Source: Chitinophagaceae bacterium (GTDB lineage: Bacteria; Bacteroidota; Bacteroidia; Chitinophagales; Chitinophagaceae). Taken from it: a stretch of 6,264 bases of DNA. The stretch is taken from positions 1-6,264 of the forward strand of contig JANYEU010000176.1 in the NCBI GenBank assembly GCA_025362915.1. The letters are read 5' to 3'. How positions within the stretch are numbered: the stretch's first letter is position 1; the number at the start of each line of letters is the position of its first letter. The notes under the pieces are model-generated. The model ran no database searches and was not told the origin of the DNA. It saw nothing but the letters and a program-made list of their open reading frames with translations. The position numbers were made by a program, and so were the translations under genes. This document shows positions 1 through 6,264 of this stretch, in pieces.

Positions 1-440
1 AGGGTGAAAACAAGAAGCAGTAGTAAAAAACAAAGCTGTATCCTTGCATAAGTAATAACCCAAATTACAGTAAACAAATATTAAAATTAACACCAAAAAC
101 TGTCAAGTAATTTCAGGAGGGGTCAAGTCACATAAATGTCATCGGTTGTCGTTACCCGTGCCATCGGTAGTCACATAAATGCCATCGGTTGTCGTTACCC
201 GTGCCATCGGTAGTCACATAAATGCCATCGGTAGTCGATACCTGTGCCATCGGTAGTCACATAAATGCCATCGGTAGTCGTTGCATGGGTTTTTGTACCC
301 GTAAAACCATTAAACATACAGGGGATAGAAGTAAGAGATGACTTCATTTTAAGCATTATGTTGTGAATAGCAATTAGCGTTTATTCAATTTATTCATCTG
401 TTTTCGTGATGCATTCCATTTAGTATTTTTCTGTTTTTTA
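1..440. other. Intergenic region upstream of the exported-protein gene
   Basis: No convincing gene is visible in these 440 bases. Their main content is the 43-bp tandem array at 127-282, listed separately. Left of it, the plus-strand frame from base 1 runs only to a TAA at 49-51, too short to call the end of an upstream gene. On the minus strand an ATG at 47-49 opens a hydrophobic frame of about 16 codons to the window edge. It has a weak promoter-like pair behind it (CAA at 104-106, read TTG, and AATATTTG at 82-75), which hints at a divergent gene but proves nothing. Right of the array, 283-440 is AT-rich leader DNA. An imperfect hairpin could form around 285-310 (GGTTTT against AAAACC), but it has no following T-run. 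An in-frame TAG at 375-377 limits how far the next gene can extend upstream. Confidence 0.6.
127..282. repeat. 43-bp tandem repeat array, each unit a 21+22-bp dimer
   Basis: Three full units begin at 127, 170 and 213, and a partial fourth runs from 256 to about 282; each starts GTCACATAAATG. Within the units the core GCCATCGGTwGTC occurs seven times, at 138 (with GTC for GCC), 160, 181, 203, 224, 246 and 267, so the spacing alternates exactly 22, 21, 22, 21, 22, 21. What follows the core also alternates between ACATAAAT and GTTACCCGT or a variant. Units 1 and 2 differ by one base and unit 3 carries three further substitutions, so the copies are recent or kept alike. A 43-bp unit is not a multiple of three, and stops appear as the frame rotates, so the array is not coding. 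There are no unique spacers, so it is not CRISPR. The roughly two-helical-turn spacing would place cores on one DNA face, as in a protein-binding array, but a plain minisatellite produced by slippage is equally possible. Confidence 0.93.
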
Positions 441-1967
441 ATGAACATGTCAATTGTAAAAAAAATGAACCGAGCCATCACTTTCTTATTGAAACAAGTA
501 TTACCTGTATTAATTTTATTTAGTTGCAATTACTTCAAGGCCATTGCCCAGAAGGGTGAGGTTTCTATCCTGTTTACGGCATCATCGGGCAAAAGCATAT
601 CCATCAAAATGGATAAGCCTATGTTTAAATTTGATAACCCACATGGTTATTGGTTTATCAATCCACACAATGCTAAAAGGCATTTCAATGTGCAGCCCGA
701 TGCTGGTTATGGCTATGCCGATGCCGCTTTTATTGACTTGAATGATATGAATGATGATATGGATATTTATAAAAACGGGGATAACAATATAAATAGTATA
801 TCATTCAGGAATAAGGGTTTTACCATATCGGCACCAAAATATTATACCAGGGATGGCGACAATAACCCCAAACCATTGCATATTCATATTACCAAATTTA
901 CCGCTGCCGAAATTGCTTTTACCATCAGCGGCACTGCCTACTACCAATCGCTGGCAGATAATAGTACCGACATGGGGCTTGGCAATATAGAAGGTAGTGG
1001 GTACTTTTTTAGGGAACCCACTTACGATAAAAGCGATGTGCTGATAGGTTGCAATTGCGACCCTACCATTTATGCCACCGTGTATGATGCGGAAAGTGAT
1101 ATGCGCAGTAATTCTGCTTGCGAAAAAGCCTGGACCAACAAATTATATAATGCCGTGAAGAAAGCGTACCAGCCACTATATGATAAGTTGCAGTATAATA
1201 CTGCTGACAACATGAAGGCGGGGGATATTTATATCCGACCGATGCCGGGCTGTGTAGATATGGCGGATACGTCTATTCATGCTGTTGATTGCCCGACCGA
1301 TTATACCAATGGTGGACTGACCCGCTTGGATGCACATAAAAGATTGGTGCAAAAAGAAGATGCTTTTGACCTTCGGTTAATGCAACAACCGGGTGATAGT
1401 GTAATGGCCGCACCTGCTGTGGATGTGGATTATTATAAACGTTTGGCGAGCTTCGCCGATTCGCTGACCAAGATGTTGATGGCAAAAAAGATAAGTCAGG
1501 AAGAATACATGAAGAGACTAAAAGCCGCTTCTGAAAACAAGGCCATGACAAATATGGCTGCCGATCTTAAAAAGAAGGAGATGGAACTGAACCTGACCAT
1601 CAAGATATTGGTGAATCCGGATAATGCGGAACAAACGCTGTTAAAGCTTTCGGATGTGAAGAATACAAAAATCCAACACAATATAAAAGGTGCTTCCTTC
1701 GAAATCTATTCGCCCCAGTTGCAGGATAATGATGGCAGTTGGCTAGGCAATCGATTAAATATTTATGTAGGAAAGTTTACACCGCCTGTTTCGGGTGTTT
1801 CTGGAGGAGGCTTTCCTGCCAAGGTAACCAAAGCTATATATCCACCAAAAGGAAATAAGCTAAACATTTATTCCATCATCATAAAGCTGGATGGGGGCAA
1901 AGATTTGCTGGATAAGGCGGTGGCAAACATAGATTTTAGCGAATTGGCCTCTTTGATAACAAGGTAA
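441..1967 (+). CDS. Exported protein of unknown function, 508 aa
   Basis: I do not recognise this family. The N-terminus is a clear export signal: Lys7, Lys8 and Arg11, a hydrophobic stretch at about residues 12-29, then AIA|Q at 34-37, which suits signal peptidase I and gives a mature protein starting near Gln37. LFSC at 26-29 is an alternative relaxed lipobox with Cys29 as the lipid-bearing residue, so a periplasmic protein or a lipoprotein are both possible. The mature part appears beta-rich at about 40-200 and 385-500, joined by a charged helical segment (about 330-383). There, residues 335-361 (ISQEEYMKRL) faintly resemble a SHOCT motif. Cysteines lie at 204, 206, 227, 271 and 284. No catalytic motif, TonB box, Por-secretion C-terminal domain or further transmembrane helix is seen. 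Start: an in-frame TAG at 375-377 leaves ATG at 441, 447 or 465, and all keep the signal. No Shine-Dalgarno is visible. The gene lies 118 bp before the kinase, on the same strand. Confidence 0.88.
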   Translation: MNMSIVKKMNRAITFLLKQVLPVLILFSCNYFKAIAQKGEVSILFTASSGKSISIKMDKPMFKFDNPHGYWFINPHNAKRHFNVQPDAGYGYADAAFIDLNDMNDDMDIYKNGDNNINSISFRNKGFTISAPKYYTRDGDNNPKPLHIHITKFTAAEIAFTISGTAYYQSLADNSTDMGLGNIEGSGYFFREPTYDKSDVLIGCNCDPTIYATVYDAESDMRSNSACEKAWTNKLYNAVKKAYQPLYDKLQYNTADNMKAGDIYIRPMPGCVDMADTSIHAVDCPTDYTNGGLTRLDAHKRLVQKEDAFDLRLMQQPGDSVMAAPAVDVDYYKRLASFADSLTKMLMAKKISQEEYMKRLKAASENKAMTNMAADLKKKEMELNLTIKILVNPDNAEQTLLKLSDVKNTKIQHNIKGASFEIYSPQLQDNDGSWLGNRLNIYVGKFTPPVSGVSGGGFPAKVTKAIYPPKGNKLNIYSIIIKLDGGKDLLDKAVANIDFSELASLITR

Positions 1968-2085
1968 AATTAGCTTACTGACAATGGAGGGTATTTGATA
2001 AAGCAAGTCTTTCTAACAACATTGAACCATTATCCTTATTTTGCACCAGTAGTGTGTTTTACAAAAAATAACTCTTGCGTACACA
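1968..2085. other. 118-bp gap between exported protein and kinase genes
   Basis: No hairpin with a T-run follows the upstream stop, so there is no visible terminator and co-transcription remains possible. TTATTTTG at 2036-2043 is one base off the Bacteroidota -7 element TAnnTTTG, but no TTTG or TTG sits at the right distance upstream. The 30 bases before the kinase ATG are A-rich and lack a Shine-Dalgarno sequence. Confidence 0.4.
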
Positions 2086-2400
2086 ATGATTAAACTTGCA
2101 GCTACAGAAATAGATAATGACGGGACGGTTATTGCGGTCTCTAAACCAACGCAAAGGTATTTGCAGGGCATATTACCGGCTGTAGGAACCAATATATATA
2201 GTTTAGGAGATGACAAAACCAATGCTTTACTGAAGGAACAGATAGAACAGGCTTTGCTGGAAGGAACACCGGTAGAGTTTACGGCTACCATCAAATCTTA
2301 CCACATACAGTTCACCATACATAGCTTTCAGAATAATAAAACATTTATCTATTGGAAAGATTTAGGTATCTCTGTTCAAGACAATAATTCTTCTGATGAA
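2086..2400 (+). other. Kinase N-terminal segment, probable divergent PAS (residues 1-105)
   Basis: This stretch is not an obvious PAS by motif, but its order of elements fits one. It starts with a strand and turn (EIDNDGTVIAVS), followed by a region with GTNIYSL near 34-40. Next come a helix (about 45-58), a strand around VEFTATI, and two closing strands (IQFTIHSF and TFIYWKDL). A polar linker at 96-105 leads to the first clear PAS. It lacks the DIT ending of the other domains. The assignment is an inference from pattern alone. Confidence 0.45.
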
Positions 2401-5400
2401 AAACTTAAACTTCTTGATTTTGCCTTTAGGAACGCCGGCACCCCCATATTGCTAGTACTGGAAGATGCCACGTTTTACGATTTCAACGATTCTATGCTGA
2501 ACCTTCTTGACTATACAGAAGAAGAGTTTAAGCAATTGACAATTCCGGACATTGACCCAAGTTTTGATAAATTGACCTGTAAGGAAAGATGGGTAGAATT
2601 CAGGATAATAAAACAAGGCACATTCCCCAACAAACTAAAAAGAAAGGATGGAACCTTGTTGGATGTGGAGATAAGGTGTAACCTAATTAATTACGAAGGA
2701 AAAGAAATAAACTATTCTTTCATTACAGACATGACTGAAAAGAAGCAACTGGATGAAAAGATAAGCCTGATAGATTATTCGTTCAGGAACGTGTCTTCCC
2801 CAATCTTTTTTATACAGGAAGACGAAAGCTTTTTAGATTACAATGAAGCAACCGCCCAACTGATGGGATATACAAACGAGGAGTTCAGGAATGTAACGGT
2901 TTTTGATATAAACCCAACGTTCAATACAAAAGAGGAATGGGCAATCCGATGGAAAGAATTAAACCGTTTAAGAACCACAACCAGCATCAGCCAATTGAAA
3001 CGAAAGGATGGTGCTTTGATAGACGTAGAAGTAAAAATAAACATCATCAAACATGGCGACACAGAAATAAACTGTGGCTTTTATAATGACATCACCGAAA
3101 AAAAGAAGCTGGACGAGCAACTAAGATTGATAGATTTCTCTTTCAGGCACTCTACAAGTCCGATGATTTTTATTAAGGAAGATGGTAGTTTTCTTGATTT
3201 TAATGCTGCCGCCTACACTTTATTGGACTATACCCAGGAAGAGTTCCGACAATTAAAAGTAGTAGATATAAATCCCAACTATAACGAAACTACTTGGGCA
3301 AAACGATGGGAGGTACTTAGGGAAAATAGGGCCTTTATGTTTACCACACAATTAAAAAGGAAGGATGGCTTGTTGGTACACATAGAGGCCGGCGCAAATG
3401 TGATAGAGTATTCTGGGATTGAAATTAATTGTGCCGTAATGAATGACATTACCGAAAGATTAAGGCTGGATGAACAACTGCGATTGGTAGATTTTGCATT
3501 CAGGACATCAACAATCGCCATTATTTTTACAAGGGAGGATGGTAGCTTTTACGATTTTAACGAAGCCGCCCTGAAGCAGTATGGTTATACAGAAGATGAA
3601 ATGAAAACAATGAGTGTTGCAGACCTGAGCATTAACCATAGCATTGAATCTTGGGAGGAGTCATGGGCTGCAATGAAGGATTATAAAACATTTGAAATAG
3701 ACTGGAAACACAAGAAAAAGGATGGCTCCGTAATAGATGTATCTATAAAAGCCAACCACATAAAATATCAGGAAATGGAATTGAACTGTTCATTCATTAC
3801 AGATATTACAGAGAAAAAGAAACTGGAGGAAGTACTGAAACAAAACAATGAGCGATACGAATATGTAACAAAGGCAACATCTGATGTGATATGGGAACAT
3901 GACCTAAGAACCAATATGCTTTATTACAGCGATAATTTTACGGTGGTGTTTGGGCATGAACTAACAGGAAATTGGTTTCATCAAGGGGATATGGATAATA
4001 TCTGGTGGCAAAACTTGCATCCGGATGATTATGCGATGGCAATAGAATTTGAAAAGCAGGTATTGGCCAGTGATGGTCGGAAGTGGGAAAGCGAATACAG
4101 GCTGAGAAAAGCTGATGGAACGTATGCCTGGGTTTTTGACAGGGGATTTGCCGTGAGGGACGAAAATGGGGAAATAATTAGGTGGGTGGGTTCCATGCAG
4201 GATATTACCCAAGAGAAAAAGATAGAAGAAGAACTGCGAAGAAGCAACCAACGCCATGAGTTTGCCACCCTTGCCACATCGGATGTGGTTTGGGAAACTG
4301 ATTTAATAAACAACACCCTGTTTTTGAGCAACAACTTCACCACCATATTTGGACACAGGATAGACGGTCTGCAACCAATAGAAAACAGCATCTGGCAACA
4401 GAACGTACACCCCGATGATTTGCAAAGGATACAGTCGTCAGAAGCTGCCATAATCAATGCCAGGGGAGAAAAGTGGCAAAGCGAATACCGCTTTAGAAGA
4501 GCCGATGGAACGTATACTACTGTGCTGGATAGAAGTTTTGCAGTGAAAGACCAGAACGGCGTTGTGGTTGCAATGATTGGGACCATGCAGGACGTTACCG
4601 AAAAGAAAAAGATAGAAGAACTGAAGAAAAGTTATCAGCGGTACGAATATGCCACACTGGCTACCTCTGATGTAATATGGGAAGCCGATCTTGTGGATGC
4701 AACCTACTTTACCAGTAGGACTTTTACAGAACTTTTTGGACATAAATCGGGCGTTTACGAACATATAATGGATAACCAATGGCTAAGCAATGTACACCCC
4801 GACGACCTGCCAAAGGTTTTGCAAACAACTGAAAATGCCATCAACAGTAATGAAAGCAGATGGAAAAGCGAATACCGCCTGAAGAATGCAGATGGCGAAT
4901 ACGCGATGATACTGGATAGGGTTTTCCTTGTAAAGGATGAAAATGGAAAACCGATAAGGCTTGTAGGGGCATTGCGCAATATAACTGACAGAAAACAACG
5001 GGAAGAACGGTTGAAACTTTTTGAAACCGTAATCACCAATACGACCGATTCAGTAATAATACGTGATGCGAAAAGATTGGCTACAGGTGGTTTGCCATTA
5101 CTGTATGTAAACGAAGCTTTTACACAAATGACAGGATATAGTTTTGATGAAATAAAAGGCAGAACCTTGAAATTAATGAACGGTCCGCTTACCGACCAGA
5201 CCGAAAGAAACAATTTGAGGACTGCCATAGATAATTTCGAACCTGGAAATATGGAGGTAATAAATTACAAAAAGGATGGTACCCCTTTTTGGGCAAGCGT
5301 TTCCATTTTTCCAGTTGCCGATGTGAATGGGGTATTTACACACTGGGTTTCTATACAACAGGATATTACAAACAGAAAAAAAGCAGAAGCTGAAAAAGAA

Positions 5401-6120
5401 CAATTACTAAATGAATTGATTCATAATAATAAGGAATTAAAACAATTTGGCTATATCACCACACACAACCTACGGGCACCGCTTACAAATCTGGTTTCTA
5501 TTTGCAGATTATTAGATACAAATAAAATCGAGGATACCCTCAGCAAAAAATTGGTGGAAGGCTTTAAACAATCTACCATACAGCTCAATGATACATTGAA
5601 TGATCTGATCAATATCCTTATCATCAAAGAAAATCGTAACCTGCCTACTACAGAGCTAGGGTTTAAGGATATGCTAACCAAGGTGCAGTCGTCTATTTCC
5701 AATACACTCCTTACCGCAGGAGCCATCATAATATCCGACTTTTCTGCAGTAGAATCGGTTGAGTTTAGTAATACTTATTTGGAAAGTATCTTTTTGAACC
5801 TGCTAACCAACTCACTTAAATATGCACATCCTGAAAGAAAGCCTATAATTAAAATAACTACGGCAAAGGATGCAACCGGCAATATCATCCTCACCTTTTC
5901 AGACAATGGGGTAGGTATGAATATAGAAAAGGTGAGAGATAGGATATTTGGGCTGTACCAACGTTTTCACAAAAATGCAGATAGCAAAGGCATCGGCTTA
6001 TACCTAATCCACTCACAGATTACCGCTCTTGGGGGCAAGATAGAAGTGGAAAGCGAAGTGAATATAGGAACTACTTTTACCATTACGTTTAGGGGGATAG
6101 ATAGAAGTAGGGGGCGATGA
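2086..6120 (+). CDS. Cytosolic multi-PAS sensor histidine kinase, 1344 aa
   Basis: This is a two-component sensor kinase: it autophosphorylates on a histidine using ATP and should pass the phosphate to an aspartate of a response regulator. Domain order: a probable divergent PAS (about 5-95); four tandem PAS (106-585); three PAS_3-like domains (about 586-975) with W..N.HPDD and EYR...ADG.Y motifs; a LOV-like PAS (976-1095); a DHp domain (about 1100-1180) with His1127 in THNLRAPL; and HATPase_c (about 1228-1340). The ATPase shows the N-box (Asn1238, Asn1242), G1 DNGVG at 1273-1277, F-box Phe1288, G2 GIG at 1302-1304 and G3 GTTF from 1328, so it looks active. No signal peptide, membrane helix, HAMP or receiver domain is present, so it should be a soluble kinase whose partner is encoded elsewhere. 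Most PAS end in DIT-type motifs leading into signalling helices. An in-frame TAG at 2050-2052 makes ATG 2086 the first possible start. The ligands are unknown. Confidence 0.96.
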   Translation: MIKLAATEIDNDGTVIAVSKPTQRYLQGILPAVGTNIYSLGDDKTNALLKEQIEQALLEGTPVEFTATIKSYHIQFTIHSFQNNKTFIYWKDLGISVQDNNSSDEKLKLLDFAFRNAGTPILLVLEDATFYDFNDSMLNLLDYTEEEFKQLTIPDIDPSFDKLTCKERWVEFRIIKQGTFPNKLKRKDGTLLDVEIRCNLINYEGKEINYSFITDMTEKKQLDEKISLIDYSFRNVSSPIFFIQEDESFLDYNEATAQLMGYTNEEFRNVTVFDINPTFNTKEEWAIRWKELNRLRTTTSISQLKRKDGALIDVEVKINIIKHGDTEINCGFYNDITEKKKLDEQLRLIDFSFRHSTSPMIFIKEDGSFLDFNAAAYTLLDYTQEEFRQLKVVDINPNYNETTWAKRWEVLRENRAFMFTTQLKRKDGLLVHIEAGANVIEYSGIEINCAVMNDITERLRLDEQLRLVDFAFRTSTIAIIFTREDGSFYDFNEAALKQYGYTEDEMKTMSVADLSINHSIESWEESWAAMKDYKTFEIDWKHKKKDGSVIDVSIKANHIKYQEMELNCSFITDITEKKKLEEVLKQNNERYEYVTKATSDVIWEHDLRTNMLYYSDNFTVVFGHELTGNWFHQGDMDNIWWQNLHPDDYAMAIEFEKQVLASDGRKWESEYRLRKADGTYAWVFDRGFAVRDENGEIIRWVGSMQDITQEKKIEEELRRSNQRHEFATLATSDVVWETDLINNTLFLSNNFTTIFGHRIDGLQPIENSIWQQNVHPDDLQRIQSSEAAIINARGEKWQSEYRFRRADGTYTTVLDRSFAVKDQNGVVVAMIGTMQDVTEKKKIEELKKSYQRYEYATLATSDVIWEADLVDATYFTSRTFTELFGHKSGVYEHIMDNQWLSNVHPDDLPKVLQTTENAINSNESRWKSEYRLKNADGEYAMILDRVFLVKDENGKPIRLVGALRNITDRKQREERLKLFETVITNTTDSVIIRDAKRLATGGLPLLYVNEAFTQMTGYSFDEIKGRTLKLMNGPLTDQTERNNLRTAIDNFEPGNMEVINYKKDGTPFWASVSIFPVADVNGVFTHWVSIQQDITNRKKAEAEKEQLLNELIHNNKELKQFGYITTHNLRAPLTNLVSICRLLDTNKIEDTLSKKLVEGFKQSTIQLNDTLNDLINILIIKENRNLPTTELGFKDMLTKVQSSISNTLLTAGAIIISDFSAVESVEFSNTYLESIFLNLLTNSLKYAHPERKPIIKITTAKDATGNIILTFSDNGVGMNIEKVRDRIFGLYQRFHKNADSKGIGLYLIHSQITALGGKIEVESEVNIGTTFTITFRGIDRSRGR
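2401..3840 (+). repeat. Four tandem PAS repeats in the kinase (residues 106-585)
   Basis: Four homologous modules follow each other with a near-fixed period: the Asp of the opening [LIV]-D-[FY]-x-F-R motif falls at 111, 230, 350 and 469. Each module then has ED-x-[ST]-F-x-D-[FY]-N, a tyrosine followed by [TN]-[EQ]-[ED]-[ED], a [KR]-K-D-G hairpin (KRKDG in the first three), and a closing [DN]-[IM]-T-E. Three of the four closings continue as a K-K-x-L helix; the third reads RLRL. The copies are clearly diverged at the DNA level, so the amplification is old and the spacing has probably been kept by selection. Copies 2, 3 and 4 share a cysteine at 330, 449 and 568 in the last or next-to-last strand; copy 1 has Tyr210 there. 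The ligand is not predictable from sequence. Confidence 0.9.
3841..5010 (+). repeat. Three tandem PAS_3-like repeats in the kinase (residues 586-975)
   Basis: This second set of duplicated PAS differs from the first four. Each opens with [RH]-[YH]-E-[YF]-x-T-x-A-T-S-D-V-[IV]-W-E, with the Trp at 603, 736 and 865 (spacing 133 and 129). Each contains W-x-x-N-[LV]-H-P-D-D, then W-x-S-E-Y-R-[LF] or WESEYRL, an ADG hairpin, a D-R-x-F or DRGF strand, V-[RK]-D-[EQ]-N-G, and a closing [DN]-[IV]-T motif leading into a charged helix. This is the pattern of the PAS_3/PAC class. The three copies are close enough to have arisen by duplication within the gene. Confidence 0.88.
5011..5370 (+). other. LOV-like PAS without the photoactive cysteine (residues 976-1095)
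   Basis: The domain has the LOV framework: LLYVNEAFTQMTGYS, GRTLKLMNGPLTD at 1025-1037, NYKKDGTPFW at 1060-1069, and a closing strand with Gln1091 before QDIT. In true LOV photoreceptors the motif is N-C-R-F-L-Q; here the matching residues are T-L-K-L-M-N, so the adduct-forming cysteine is Leu1028. The Asn usual after FW is Ala1070. It cannot carry out the classical cysteinyl-flavin photocycle. It may bind flavin as a redox sensor, bind another ligand, or only relay signals. Such Cys-less relatives are common among bacterial PAS proteins. Confidence 0.8.
5383..6105 (+). other. Histidine kinase catalytic core: DHp and HATPase_c
   Basis: Residues about 1100-1180 form the dimerisation helices with phospho-acceptor His1127 in the motif ITTHNLRAPLTNL. 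Residues about 1228-1340 form the ATP-binding domain, with all of its boxes (N, G1, F, G2, G3) present and spaced normally. The H-box is unusual compared with the textbook HELRTP form: Asn1128 replaces the acidic residue after His, and Ala1131 replaces the Thr/Asn at +4 needed for phosphatase activity in the HisKA family. This variant is frequent in Bacteroidota kinases. The protein ends a few residues after the last strand, leaving no room for a receiver domain. Confidence 0.93.
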
Positions 6121-6152
6121 TTGTCCAAGATTAATAAAACTTTTTGGTGGAA

Positions 6153-6264
6153 TTAAACCCTTTCGAGGTTTTTGAACCCTATATAAGTTAGTTCTCCATC
6201 TTGCAACATGAAAAACTTATGTACACTGTCATCTCCTGAAATAGCTTGTCAGCAAAATGGACAA
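6153..6264 (-). pseudogene. Possible tail of a convergent minus-strand gene, interrupted by TGA
   Basis: On the minus strand one frame runs from the window edge as C-P-F-C, meets TGA at 6251-6249, then continues for 31 codons to TAA at 6155-6153. The part after the TGA ends HKFFMLQDGELTYIGFKNLER-V and reads like a natural C-terminus. This would put a convergent gene 32 bp from the kinase stop. Only four codons are visible before the TGA, so a degraded gene, a short gene starting after the TGA (ATG at 6209-6207, 18 codons) and chance cannot be separated. A 31-codon open stretch is not rare by chance. Another minus frame is open from the edge to TAA at 6190-6188 and is less protein-like. No family is assigned. 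Confidence 0.2.

Noticed and set aside
115..213. Small ORF of 25 codons starting at ATG 136 with AGGAGG at 115-120
   Set aside because: The spacing of 15 bases is too long, Bacteroidota rarely rely on Shine-Dalgarno sites, and the ORF merely reads through the frame-rotating repeat. It is probably chance.
127..282. CRISPR array
   Set aside because: The repeats are contiguous with no unique spacers; the alternating tails are themselves repeated. No cas genes are nearby.
400..431. Promoter for the exported-protein gene (TATTTTTC at 424-431 as a -7 element)
   Set aside because: It differs from TAnnTTTG at the last base, the upstream TTTTC is a poor -33 element, and the transcript would begin almost at the start codon.
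1438..1525. SHOCT domain in the exported protein
   Set aside because: Only a short ISQEEYMKRL helix resembles it and the protein is exported, so the likeness is too weak to annotate.
4029..4586. Minus-strand open frame of 185 codons inside the kinase gene
   Set aside because: It is a shadow of the PAS-coding strand. The plus strand there encodes well-conserved PAS motifs, and the minus translation shows no domain features.
5011..5370. Blue-light photoreceptor (LOV) domain
   Set aside because: The adduct-forming cysteine is Leu1028, so classical LOV photochemistry is not supported.
6155..6173. Terminator after the kinase gene (AAACC/GGTTT hairpin followed by T)
   Set aside because: The stem has only 5 bp, three of them A-T, and most of the T-run is part of the stem. 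It is too weak to call.

Overview
The window looks like chromosomal DNA from a member of the Bacteroidota, probably of the Chitinophagales/Sphingobacteriales kind. This is inferred from moderately AT-rich DNA, A-rich leaders without Shine-Dalgarno sequences, a signal peptide ending in the 'AxA|Q' style common in that phylum, and a histidine kinase with the HNLRAP-type H-box often seen there. No genus can be named from the sequence alone.

Layout. Positions 1-440 hold no convincing gene. Their main content is a tandem array at 127-282: three complete 43-bp units plus part of a fourth. Each unit is itself a dimer of a 21-bp and a 22-bp half sharing the core GCCATCGGTwGTC. Positions 441-1967 (+) encode a 508-residue exported protein of no recognised family. 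After a 118-bp gap, positions 2086-6120 (+) encode a 1344-residue cytosolic multi-PAS sensor histidine kinase that makes up about two thirds of the window. The last 144 bases hold no gene that can be proven. A minus-strand reading frame ending at 6153 could be the tail of a convergent gene, but a TGA interrupts it.

The kinase is the best understood part. It has a probable divergent PAS at the N-terminus, four tandem PAS repeats spaced 119-120 residues apart, three PAS_3-like repeats spaced about 130 residues apart, one LOV-like PAS lacking the photoactive cysteine, a DHp helix pair with His1127, and a complete HATPase_c domain. It has no transmembrane segment, HAMP or receiver domain, so it is expected to sense intracellular signals and phosphorylate a response regulator encoded elsewhere.

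The exported protein lies on the same strand just upstream. Nothing in the sequence proves that the two genes share a transcript or a function. No complete new defence, mobile or biosynthetic system is visible. The items most worth a second look are the dimeric repeat array, the regular PAS amplification with a recurring cysteine, and the unidentified exported protein.
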